A DNA stretch of 64,000 nucleotides from Chionis minor (Eukaryota; Chordata; Aves; Charadriiformes; Chionididae), in the NCBI GenBank assembly GCA_013398295.1, contig VZSF01007785.1, positions 124,001-188,000 on the forward strand, given 5' to 3'. The notes below the pieces were generated by a model, which was given only the letters and a program-made list of their open reading frames with translations, made no database searches and was not told where the DNA came from. The first letter of the stretch is position 1, and each line of letters opens with the position of its first letter. The translations under genes were made by a program, and so were the position numbers. This document shows, piece after piece, positions 15,401 to 28,000 of this stretch.

Positions 15401-18200
15401 TTGTTAGGGCGAGTATTCACAAATAGGTTGTCCTAATAAATTGTAATGTGGTTTGTTATTCTAAGTAGTTTAAGAGATAATGAAACTACTGCTTCTCCAG
15501 TAATACCTGTGCTGTCTCTTGCATCTGCCAGTGTTTAAACAAAAAAAAAAAAAAAAAGAGTTAGGTTGTTTTCTAGATGACTGTATTCTGTTCAAATAAA
15601 GTCAAATTAACTTCTAAGGCTGCTTCTTAAGAGAGTTACTGTCTTCAGCACTGGAAGACAGAAGGTTGCTTTAGGTATGCTTCCTTATTCATCCAAATAT
15701 TTTTACTTGTCAAGAGTTGTAAAAGCGCCCACATTAGGATGATAAACAAAAGACTTTCTGTGTTAAATTTGACGTCTGCTTCTATTTTGTTACAGATTCT
15801 CAAGGTACATATTTGTTCTTTCTGTTCATAATCTTACAATTAGGGACAATACTTCCCCACTGTGTTGTGAGGACAAATATATTAATGATTACAAGGCATT
15901 CAAATTAATAGTTTTAGAGGCTACAGAACTGTATGTGATACAGAGATAACAGCTAAGCGTATACAAGACATCCAAGTCCAAGAAGTTAATGCACTCATAC
16001 ACGAGAGAAATTATGTAGCTTCAGACTAGACGAGATTCTAGGACTTACTTAAATGTCTTTCATTTTCTTTAAAGAATATTTTCCATTAGTTTTTCTGTAG
16101 TAAAAGTTGTCCTTGTTTTCAAGTTTCAATTGCAGTTATTTATTACAATATGAAAAACCGCTAAAATAACTTTATCTGAGAGTACCCTTCACTGGTTATA
16201 CAGCTCTTGGCTTTAATCTCGAGAAAATTCATCTTCACAAAAAAATTTTTAAAATATTTCCGCTTTTACAAAGAGAATTGAGCCGCTTGCTATTTTTATC
16301 CATGATTAATTTGGCATTTGGCTTTCCAGTTAAAGTACTCTTCAGTGCACAGTAAAAGCTGCCATCAGCCAATTTACTGGAGATTCTCAGAACATACTTT
16401 AGCAGGGACCTTCAGATGTCAACTCCTGCCGTGAAGGACCCTTTGAAAGACAAGAGACATTACTCATGTAATTGTTAAGGCTTTCACTTAATGATAAATA
16501 TTAAACTTAACATGCTGCTGTTCATATTAACATTTTGCTCCAAGTTCAAAGCAGCAGGAAAAAATGGCTTCTTACTTATAACTGCTATTTGCTAAAACAG
16601 TAATAATACAACGTGATTAATGTGTGCCAGATGATGCTACATAAAATATTTAGTGACATGTTGGGCATGTAACCTAGCCAGTTTAATCTTTTTATACCTT
16701 ACAGCATCTGTTTTGCCTAGCTAGGACCCAGCTGCAAACAAATTCATAGTTATGTAATAAAACCCGTTTGCTGCGTCCAGCACATTCGAGTGGCAACTCT
16801 GGTTAACACTGTTAGCTAGACATTATGGCTCTAAAATGCATTTACTGCAATGCACACATGCTACTAACAGAAATACAGATTTTTTTGTGTGATAACCTTA
16901 CATTAGAAACACCAGGTGCAGTGCGGTGGTGGACCAGTTGTCATCAAAAACTACAGATTTGCAATTTCAGTAGAAACATTGCCTAGTAATTTTTGGAGCA
17001 CTCGGAAAACATTAGAACTCCAGTGTACCACAGAAGAATAAAATAGGGGGGTTGTGCCATGCTTTGGGCTAAAATAGATTTTTATTTACTCCAAAATGTT
17101 GGGTTGACCACCGCATACTCACGGAGCATTTCAGAATAAAAGTCACACTGCATCCTTTAACACACATATATTTCGACTGTGGAGGACATGCAGTATACAA
17201 ATGGATTCTCAATATATAAAATGACCATATTTACTGCAGAGCATTCAAATCAATACAACGTGTCACCAGCAGCGTGCTGGAAGAAACCACTGTGTAAGCA
17301 GGCTTTTTTCAGAGGGCTTGTGCTGACTGCATTATGTCTTGCACAGACCACGCACAACCCAAATATGGCTGCAGGAAAAGATAATACAGAAAACCACGAG
17401 TTTTAAAAACGAAGAAAGGGATTAAAATGCTTAAGCACGCTGTTTTGGTTGTCGGAAAGATTCACGATTTACACAAAGAGATGCGCTATTTTTCAATACA
17501 ATGAACACTTGATATAAAAGGATTTTGATAAATGACAATGTGCTTAATGAAATGACTACTTTGGATAATGCGCTTTTTAGGAAGGTACAAAGTTGCTAAA
17601 ATTATTTGAGTTGACTAGGGTCCATTTTTCTGAGGAATCTGGTATCTAGCTCTTCTCATGTAGCAGCTGATTAACACTGTGTAAAGCTATTTAGCCCGTC
17701 TTCACAGATCTCTTCTCTCTGTAAAAACCTTAAACGTTACCTTAAATGCAAAAACTGTATTAATGCCAGCTGCTTCTATTTTCCGTGGCAATGCGTGCAC
17801 TGTACATTCCCATTAGGATGATTTAGGAAAAATCACTAATTCTATTTCCCTGCTGGTGCATTTAAAGTTGTCTTTCGTAACAGCTTTTTATTTATCAGAT
17901 ATAGCAAAAATGGTGGGGTTTTGTACAGAGTATTCATTATGTATGTTATAGATCTATAATATTCAGAAAGATGAAAATATCCTAGGTCTTTTTAGCTTGC
18001 ATCAGTTTATTTTTGATTAAAAGTTCCAAAAACATCCTGATTTAGAAACTTGAGAACAAAAAGACGAAAAAACCTACAGAGTGTTTCATAGAGAATGGAA
18101 GTTAAAGATTGATTTGTTTAGTGTTTTCCTTTGTCGCTGAAATTCACTTAAGCTCATACCCTTCCCCAAAAGGCAGTTTGAGAAGACACAGGCACGGTCC
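12480..18200. other. AT-rich intergenic region between PSMA4 and CHRNA5
   Basis: About 5.7 kb with no exon, RNA gene or complete mobile element that I can support. It contains homopolymer tracts (poly-A near 15540 and 15030) and a T/G-rich tract at 13429-13481. Open frames here are short and have no recognisable similarity. Confidence 0.6.
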
Positions 18201-18229
18201 CGGGTGGGTTTCCCAGTGTTATTTAAGAT

Positions 18230-19080
18230 TTACGCCCTCCCGGAGGCCGCCCCCTTCCCCGCCTACCTGGGCAGCACCTGCGCCTCCGGGGGAGCCGCGG
18301 CGGGACGGTGGCCGAGGGGCGGCTGCGGCGGGATGGGATGGGATGGGATGGCCGCCGCTCTTCCCCTCCCCCGGGGGGCACCCCTCCGGCCGGCCCCGAG
18401 CGGGAGGCGACGCCCGTTACCCGCCCACCGGGGGCCGCCAGCCGGTACCTCAGGGCAACCGGCGGGACGACCGGCCCGGGACGACGCCTGGCTGAGGCGC
18501 CCCCGCCTCCCCTCCGCCCCCCTCCTCAACCGTTCTAACGGTTCCCGCCGCGCGCGCTCCTCTCCCGCCCCTCGCGCCCCCTCACGGCTTCCCGGTGGGG
18601 CGTGGCCAGCGGCGCCCGCTCGGAGCGGCGCCCCGTCCTCGCCGCGGGGGCTCTGAAGGCGGCGGGGGGCCATGGCCCGGCTCGGAGCCTGGCTGCGCTG
18701 CGGCCGCCCCTTCCTCCTCCTCACCTGCCTCTTCGCGCCTCTTCTCGGCCAGCCCGGAGGCGGCCCGGGCCCCGCCGCCCGCGCCCCTCACGCGGGTAAG
18801 GCGCCTGGGGGTGGGCGGCGGGCAGGGCGCCTCAGCCGGAGGGGAGGGCAGGGTGAGCGGCAGCGAGGAGCTCTCTGCAACCCCGGTTTTGGTGTAAAGC
18901 CGGCGTTGTGCGGCGCTGGCTCCTCGCCGGGGGGAAGGAGGAGGTTGTACCGGAGCCCGGGCGGCGGCGGGAGCGCGTTTCGTGTGGTAAAACCAGGCGG
19001 GTTTTTGCCTGTGTGTGTGCGGGAGACACTGCGGGGGCTGAGGCGGCCGGGCATCACGCTTCGTTTTCCCCCGCCATCAA
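18230..19080 (+). promoter_or_regulatory. CHRNA5: CHRNA5 CpG-island promoter
   Basis: GC- and CpG-dense sequence surrounds the CHRNA5 first exon, flanked on both sides by AT-rich DNA. No TATA box is evident near the ATG. A (GGGAT)4 tract lies at 18330-18349, about 320 bases before the start codon. Confidence 0.75.
18672..18795 (+). CDS. CHRNA5: CHRNA5 exon 1 (signal peptide)
   Basis: The ATG is at 18672 and the donor GCGG|GTAAGG follows 18795. It encodes residues 1-41: a charged start, the hydrophobic core [13 protein letters not shown], then a Gly/Pro/Ala-rich stretch. Confidence 0.93.
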
Positions 19081-22000
19081 CTTTTGGCAAGACGAGGGTA
19101 AAAGAAGGCTGATTTGAGGGTGCAGCGGGGTTGTCGCGGTCGAGTGCTGAGGTACGGATTGCAGGACTTCGGCTAGTTTAAAAAAAAAAAAAAAAAAAAT
19201 CAGTGTGACCTACAGAGACCGTGGTCAAACGGGCTCGCCAGAGCTGCCCCCTTTCACAGAAGACGGGGGAAATGCCTTTGCCGAACGACGGCTTTTCGGG
19301 TGCGTACCAGGCTTCACTACCAGACACTTCATTACGCAGTTGTTATGCTTTTTAAATGAATATATAACGCTTTGAAGATGTGAAGTGTCATAGCTTTCAA
19401 TTTTTGCTGCGTTCACTTACTCAGGTGAGGTGCAATTGTAGATTTGTGGTGCCTGCTCTTTGCATTTGCGGCTGGTGTTGAGGTGAAGTTACAGAATATG
19501 TTTTAATAACTGTAATAATGCATATGGATCTGGCTGCACATAAAAATGTCCCTCTCAGGACTTTATAGCAATCTTCTTTTTAGTTTGGTCATGCATTATT
19601 TCTTTGACTTCAAAAGAGTCAGTCTCTTAATTCAATCAGGATGTAACTTTCAGGCTTGAAGGATGTAAAATAGCATCTGAAGCTAAAGTGTTTATAAAAT
19701 TACACAAAGATTAAAGGAGCACAATCAATGCTCCCTCAAAGAATTGTTTAGAAATAGTTCCTTCAAAACATTGCTTTTGCATAATTTATGGGTACATTGC
19801 TAAGAGTTCTGCAAAAAGTCTTGAAATCATAACTGCAGTATTTACAAAGCAGAAAGGAAATTAATGAGAAACAACATTGACTCTTTTAGTGTTAGCCCCA
19901 AATTGAAAAAATGGCCATAAGTATGGTTTAAGGAAAGTAAACGGGATGATATCTTGGCTTTAATTTAATATACAAAAGCTCTGTTATTGCTAAATGTGAT
20001 TTTAAAGATTATTCTTGGTCTCAGTGTTTGGAAGAGTAGTGTTTTTAGCCAAATACAGCCAAAGGTATTACTATGTGAAATTATTCTGTTACATTTTATG
20101 GTATATATGACTATGGAATTGCAGTCAGGTTAAGTCAAATTTTGCCTTTTGGCACAAGCCAACAGTTTTGACTTCACTGAGAATTGATGGTATATAGCAA
20201 AGAAAAAATGTTCTTTGTTTGCTCTGAAATAAAGTAAAATTTTCTATTAAGATGGAAGACATAGCTATCTATTATTAAAATATAGGGCAAACTGAAATAA
20301 TAATCTAAATCAGAGTATTGTGTACATACAGTTAAAATTATTTTACAGGTATTGCTTTACATGCGGTAATCCTTTTAATCGAGTAGAAGTGAATTACTGA
20401 TGTGACTTTGTTTTTATGATACTTTAAGAATGCTTGAAAATGAATTTGGTGTTTCCTTTAGTAGTCCGGAGGTGAACTAACCCTTTATCCTGGAAAACTC
20501 TGATTTGACAAATCAAAATATGTGCTGATCTAAGATACAATCAAATTTTATAAGTTTTGTTCCTTACTCTTAATCGTAAACTAACAGTGAAACTTAAATG
20601 CACAAATTGACTCAAGATTAACAACCACATATAGCACTGCAGTGCCATGTGGCAGGCACTGTGGTAGTGTTTCCTTGCGAGTTCATACACCCAAAGCTTT
20701 TCCACTCAGTTTAACAGATCAGATCCTTCTCACTGCCCAAGAGGAAGCAGCAAACCTTCCTGCTTGTATGGGTTTCTTGTAATTTTTCTCTTAAAATATT
20801 TTGTGCTTTCTGCCGAGATTCTTAGGAAGAAAAGTGTGTACATTGGTTGTTGGAGAAACGTCTGTGTTGGTTTGTAGAAGGAGATGCGGAAGGAGGTACT
20901 TGCATAGTTTCCCACTTTTCAGAATGGAAAAATGTCATTTTTGTATTATAGTTTATGTTCTGGAATCTCCTAGGCTGTGTCTGGTTTTGAGCAGAGTTTC
21001 TGATTTCTGTGAGCCGTAGGGTTGTATGTTCAAGTGTATCTGAGACTGGAATCGAGCTGCATAAGCAAAATGCTACTGTGGCAGAAGGTAACGCCTGTGT
21101 GCAACTTCTGCAGCACCCAGGGCTTCACTGGCAGCTTGCGAGAAGCCTGAGGCCTGTGTCTTATTTGCGTAAAGGTCTTACTTGCATACATTGTGCATTT
21201 GTGTTTATTTCCATGATGCGTGCCCTCTAAGTCTATATGAATAAATACATAAAAAAAACCACTCTTAAGATTTTTACATACTTGTTCTTCCTTTTACTCC
21301 TTGCACTGTCCACACTTATGTACACGATTTTTGCTGTTTGCATTCAGCATTCCTCAGTGCTGTCTTCACAGGCCATCTTCAGTCCTTACTGATAGGTCAA
21401 CAGTCAGTGAAAATGATGCAATGGTTAGAAATGGTATAAGGAGAGGTGACAAAATCCTGCACCTGTTACAGAAAGAGTCCCCCTCGGCTTCAGAGGGACC
21501 AGAATTTTTACCCGATGTGAGGGAGCCTTTTCATGTGTCTTAGCTGTTGGGCAGGGAAAAGGATCATGGTTCTTCTGGCTGCTGAAAACTGAGTGGAGAA
21601 TGTTCGTGTTGATGAACTCGCAAGGAAATGCTTTGCCATGCCACAGACCTGTAACGTTAGCGCAGTAGGTGGCTGTTAATCAGGAGGCTACTGCTGACAA
21701 TAGCGTCGCTGTAGAGTTTGGGAAGCTCTTTGGCATATTGTGTGTATTTATTGTAGAATCCCTAGCACACGTGTTCAGAAAGGAATGGTTTGTGCTCCAG
21801 TTAGGTCTCAATCTAAAGACTGACCGTCAGTCCATAGTTGAGTGTATCTATTTCTTGATTGGTGACGAACTACATGGCAGTATATTACGCTATTATTAAT
21901 TGAACTTGTAAATGCATTCACTAATACGGGCCATAATTATGCCTTGATGCTAAACTATTAGGGGGTAGTTTTATTCTACTTCCTAATTATAAAGCCGGAA

Positions 22001-25000
22001 ACTTTAATCTTTTGAATTTGAGTTGAATGTAAGAAACAACTTCCCTGCTTTTTGTGTGCAACTCTTGTACCTCTATTCCTATTGGTAAGTGCTAAGCAAT
22101 ATTGTAGTTCAAAATCCTTGGTAGTTTTCACGTCCACAATATGTCATTTTATTTTGCTACTGGTTGGCAGGAGATTGATGTACTAGGTAAGAGAAAAGAC
22201 AGAACTGCTTCTAATAACTTGAAAGCTTCGGAGTAAACGAAAAATCATAAAAGTTCCTGCAGCAGTTACCAGCTGCCAGGCATGTATTAATACACAGTGA
22301 TGGCAATACAACGCTGTCGCTTTTGTACTCTCAATCTTTGAAATCCTAAGGCAACCTCTGAACAAAAGAAGGCAAACCAAATTTTCCAAAAACCCACCAA
22401 GAAGAAGTGGTCAAAAATAGCCACCTTTTCCATGCTTGTGGGCGTAGTGATGGGCTTTGGCTTTATTTTCCAAATGGGAGGGAAAAAAAAAATATTTGTA
22501 GGAAGTAGAGAATGCAATAGCTGGCTTTTCTGACTTCTGTTTGGTAAATTGAATGGCGTTAGTAATCCTGCTTTGACTTACAGACATTCTAGTAAAGATT
22601 ATTTTGATCTTTGTAAATACTCACTGTTAACTGATGCTTGACTGTTAGTGATTGGATTCTTGGCAATTGCTAAAGCATAGGAAGAAAAGTAAGCAAAAAA
22701 AAATTGAAGGCCATACAGAAAGTATGACTCACGGTCCTTTTAAAGGGAGGGGGGAATCAGTGCAGAAATAAAACTTCCATTTTATATGTAATTTAATATA
22801 TTACGTATCTTTTCTGCCTAATGAAGTAGTGGTGGGAGATTCTTTAAAATGTAAAGGGAGGCTTAGACAGAGAGAGATCTGTGTAGTTAATATTGAACAT
22901 GATCTTGTTCTACTTTTTCCTGTCTGCTGCGATAATAAATATGATTTGCAGTAAGAGTTGTCACCAGCTACCCAAACATTGTGATGGGGAAAAAATTGTA
23001 AACTTTAAGGAGGAAAAGCACTGATGTTCATTGTAGAATAAGTTTATAGGAAAGATGGGATTTTTTTTCCCGTCTCAAAAAGGTCACTGAACAATTTTTA
23101 GAGTAAGATTTAGGCAGTTACCATTGTGCCTCTAGCTTTCCTAGTGCGTTTGTTACAATTTACGTCAAATGTATTACTTAAAAAAAAAATAAATTGCAGT
23201 CTCATCTTAATAAATATACTAGTGTACTGAAGGCAGATGTACGGTATGTATTCATTCACCTGCCTGGTTTGTGGGCAAACTATTAGTTGTATTGTAGTTT
23301 ATAGTAGTTGGATTTGTGGATAACAGTCTGTATGTGATGACAGCATACTGTTAAAGAATCTACTGTTAACTTCAAAGTATGGATATTTTGCTATGTTTAT
23401 TGTCCTTAGTGTTCTTTTTCATTAGAGAGGTGTATGATTATAATCTGCATTAGTAATATATATTTCTTCTGAATCTACATCTTGACGTTAGGCTTCTAAA
23501 AAGTGACCCTTTCTCATGGACCTCTTTTGAAAACGCACCAAGTAGCAATCCAAAGAAAACCTGAAATCATTAACACTCAATTATATCAATTAGAAAATAC
23601 TTTGAGCTACATGTTTAAACTATAAGGACCAGTGTTATACCTGCAGTCCCAATGTGGTTCTTAGACACTTTATCTAAGGAAGTGCAGAGAAATACATAGA
23701 GTTCAAAGAAAGTTTATCCTTTGGAGAAACATAGACTGTCATGTTCTCCCTTTTAAAAAAATTTGTGAAAAGATATGAGGTATACCTGTAACACTAAATA
23801 TTTCACGGGTAATTCTTGTAAAAAGAATACTGCTGCTAAATCATATTAAGATGCTAAGAAATTTCATCCCATAGTGGTACAATAAGAAACAGTGTAAAAA
23901 GACAGATTTGATAGAAGAATAACATTTTTGTAATTTATCTGAAGCATTTAAAAAGTCTGCTATTAGCAACACTAGCGAAGTTTTGACTTGAGGGTGTTAG
24001 CAAAATGAATAGACGTGTACATGTTTTGTCATGCTATTCATGAATCCAGGCCCATGTAATGCTTCCTCTTCTTTTGTAAATAGCTCTTCCGAAGTACTTT
24101 AAGAAGTTTTTTAAATGTTCAGGACTGAATTTTTAAATACAGTTGTGTTTGAGGTCAAGTGTTTAATTAGAATTTCTACTTACTCGTTTGTCAAAAGCGT
24201 GCTCCAACTACCTCAAAGTTAAAAAATCGTTAGTCTGCTTTGGACAGAAATGTTTGTGTCCTTTTTGCAGAATTCACATTCCGTCCATCCAGCATTTCCT
24301 AATGTGACTTAGGTTTGGGTTTTTTTGCTGAACATGGAATCACACTGAGAACAAGTAAGCAGAGAAGAGTTTCATGTGTAAATTATAAATGTTGTCTTTG
24401 GGATTTATGACTGAACAATATAGAGAGCTCCCTTTGGTTTAGACTGCAGAAGTTACCTGACCTTAACAAAAATAAAGCCGCACAAATACACGCATGTTTA
24501 GAATTGCCCTTCAAAGGCTACAGATCTAAGTTTTTTTTAGTACAGAGAGCTAGTAGCAGGGGTGAGTGCTTCCGTAATCTCTTACCATCTGATTTAGTAG
24601 GAGACTTGTACTCCGCGTTGTTTGTTTGCTAATCTTGCTAGTCATAGGTTTAACCACTTTCTGCTTTTCTCCAACCAGCATAGCCAGTCTGGTGCCTTAA
24701 GCCACTAACTGTATTTTACCTCTTTTTCTCTCTTCTGTACCTTTTTTCTGCTGACCACCAGTTTTTCACATTTTTTTTTCTTAATGGTGCTGATACCAGT
24801 ATGTAACTAAGCATTTTTACACCCTTTTTTATAGTCTTAAAATCATACAGGCACGTAGAAAAGAGAAATTAAACACATGCAGTCTGTATAAAAAGTGAGC
24901 TGTGTGATCCTATTGAATAAAATACGGAAAGGGTGGTTAATTATATTAAGAGCTGGCAGAACTAAAATATTGTTACCATCTCCATCCTGCTTATGGAGTT

Positions 25001-28000
25001 CTCGTTTGTATAAGCTGCCTTTTATAGACCAGTATGCCCCAGCATATTAATAAACAGAATAAGCTAGAAATATGAAAAAATGTGGATACTTCTGTGTCAG
25101 AAAAAAAATGAAAAAAGAATTGGTTTAACTGTACGGTTAATAAATACAGTTATTTTAATCAGTGAGTATACTTAGGTCTGAACGTAAAATGTTTGAAGAA
25201 AATTCTGTAAAAAAAGTGGTAAAGGAACATGTCCCCGTTTAGCATAGCAGAGAAGATACTGTGTTTTAAGAGAAGCTTAATCTGGAAACAGCATGTACCC
25301 TGAAGATGCTGTATGCATCAGAATGCACAGGAGGTCATCTTACAGGAACACAGAAATGGTGAAAGTGCAACTTTGCCTCTGCATTGCTTCAAGGTCAATT
25401 AATGGAGAGAGAATACCCAGCTGCATAGTCATTCTCAAAAAATTCAGTTGAGAATTATAACTGTAAAAGGGAAATGTAATTAATGCTAATTCATAAAGAC
25501 TTGATTTTTGTGACATTAGGCTGAAATATACACAAAACCCTTCATAATTCAGGAAATAGGGATATATAAATAGAGAAATTAAGTTGTCTTCAGGAAGCAT
25601 CCTTTTGGATGTCTGTAAAAAGCAGGACTTGGCAAATCTATGTGTAGTTGTCAATGAGAAAAATTAATTGGCTAATGAGGATACACTGAACCTAAGGTAT
25701 CAAGTAAAATGAACATATTTTAACCTAATAGCTGTGAAGGTGGCTTGTGCGTGTGTAACATTCTGTTGCAGGATCCTTTTTGGCAGCAATTCTTATGTCC
25801 TTTGTGTTTTCATGTATCCACCTGAGGTGCTCAGTGGAACAATGCAAGTTGCCCATCAGTTCTTTGCTATTACACAACCCACATGTCAACAGTCTTAAAA
25901 TGGAGAGATGTTAATTTGTAGAGCATGTACAAATAATAATGTCTTAAAGAACACCAGGTTGCTAAGTTTTTGCGAATGAAATACATTGTAAACAGATAGG
26001 TTCGTGTTTTGAAACAAAAGGGTGCACTGTCTTAAAACCCAGATGCTGATTTGGCCTTGTCCTGGTTTCAACTGGAATAGAGTTACCAGGTAGCTGCTGT
26101 GTTACGGATTTAGTATGAGAATAATGCTGATAACACACATTGCTTTAGTTGTTGCTAAGTAATGTTTGTATTAAGTCAAGAACTTTTTCACCTTACCATA
26201 GAAGCTGAGAGGGAGCGTAGACAGGACAAGCTATCCAAAGGAATATTCTATACCATAGCTGTCATTGTCAGTATATAAATGGGGGTTGGCTGGGGGACAG
26301 GGATCCAGGATTATTGCTTGGAATGGGCTGAGCAACTGATCGTCAGGTGGTGAGAGCAACAATATCGCATCACTTTATTTTGTATGTACTTTTACCGTTA
26401 CTGCTGTTATCATTTTCTCTTTCATTATTGTTCTATTAAACTCTCTTTATCTCAACCCATGAGGTTTTTTTCCCCTCCTTTTTCTCCTTCTCCCTATCCT
26501 ACTGGTGTGTGGGGGAAGCGAGGGGATGTCTGCCTGGTCCTAGTTGCCAGCTGGGGTTAAACCATGACAGGCCTGCAACAAGAACTGTTCCACAGCATGT
26601 TAGTGTGTGGAAAGATGTGGAGGGAAAAGGGGTCCTGCTGCTCCTATTTTGATCCTGTTCCTTAAGCTACCTTCTGCTTTGGCTCCTGCTGTAACATTTC
26701 AGAGAAAATCCAGTTAGTGTTCATAACAATGGTTCTACTGGACTGCCCCAAACCTGCAGTGCAGAAGGCAGGGAATTCTGTTGTTGTTGGGCTCTGCCAT
26801 GCTTCAGGTGCTTTGTCTGAAGGATCAGTAAATGCAGGCTTTTGCAGCACAGCAGAAAACCGCTGCTGTCACAAGAGCACTTTGATGAATGGGAGGGAAG
26901 TTAAAAACTTGTGTTGTCTTAGTTGTCTAGGTTGCAGTCGTTTCAGTCACCTAGAACTAGTTTAGCTTTGTCTGAATTAGTGGCTTGGCTAAATAAATGG
27001 TGTTAGCCAAGTCTCTGCAACAAACACAAGCCATCAAATTGTTGATCAAATTCTGAGGTAGATTTGCCAAGTTGTGTTGAAATGAGAACTGCAAGTATGC
27101 AGTTCTCTCAAGCATACTTGCAGTATGCAAGTATCATGCTACCTTGCATAACTGACAATTTAGTAATCCCAGGCAATTCTAAAGGTTTAGTCCTCTTCAG
27201 TGCCTAGTAATCTCTGATTTATGGAATGTTGATGGTAATGAACTTCAAATAGAAATTGTTTATATTGCCTTTAATTGATACTTTTGTTTCCTTTACCTTC
27301 TTTTATGAGAAAAGTTAAATACCATCAGGGGTTTTTTTTCCTGCGTGTATCATTCACTACTTTACTTACTTCTGTTATGTCCACTAAATTCACCTCCTCT
27401 CCAAACAAAATAATGTTAATCTTTTAAATCTCTCCTTGTATGGATGACTGTCTCTGGTTTTAATCTGTTTATGACATTCTCTGGTGCTTTTCTGTTTCTG
27501 ATATATCTTTTTTTAGATGGATGCTGTTAGTGAACACATCATTTCTAGAGAGGTCATGCCATACATTTATGTAATGGTATAATATTTTAAATCTGCATTA
27601 AAAAAAGATGGTTGTGAACATATTTCTTTGGTTTACTCTGTCCCTTAAACTGACTGTAATAATTGTTCGGTCTTCTTTCAGCAGTTGTTTCAGTCAGTTT
27701 AAATCTCGTCCGTGAGCAGCAAAAATCTTTGCGCGTGTTTGTGTCTTGTGCTTGCTCTGACTTGTCTCTGGGAAGACCCTTTTAGAGCCATTTCTTTCAA
27801 GGTGATTTGTGTATCTTGTGCCGTTTCTTGAGGCGGTGGCCTTCTTCAGGTCTTTCGTGCTACCTTTGAAATCTGTTCTTACTTGAGTTACTAGCTAGCC
27901 ACTGATCTTGCCTTTTTCCCTCCTCTCTCACCGTATCTTCCTCAAGTTTGTCCTTTTTTTATTTAGTGTATATATTTTTTTGCCTGGGCTCTCATAATGG

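Noticed and set aside
18109..19112. Many overlapping open frames around the CHRNA5 promoter
   Set aside because: These arise from CpG-island composition; only the frame starting at 18672 has a signal peptide and joins exon 2 in phase.
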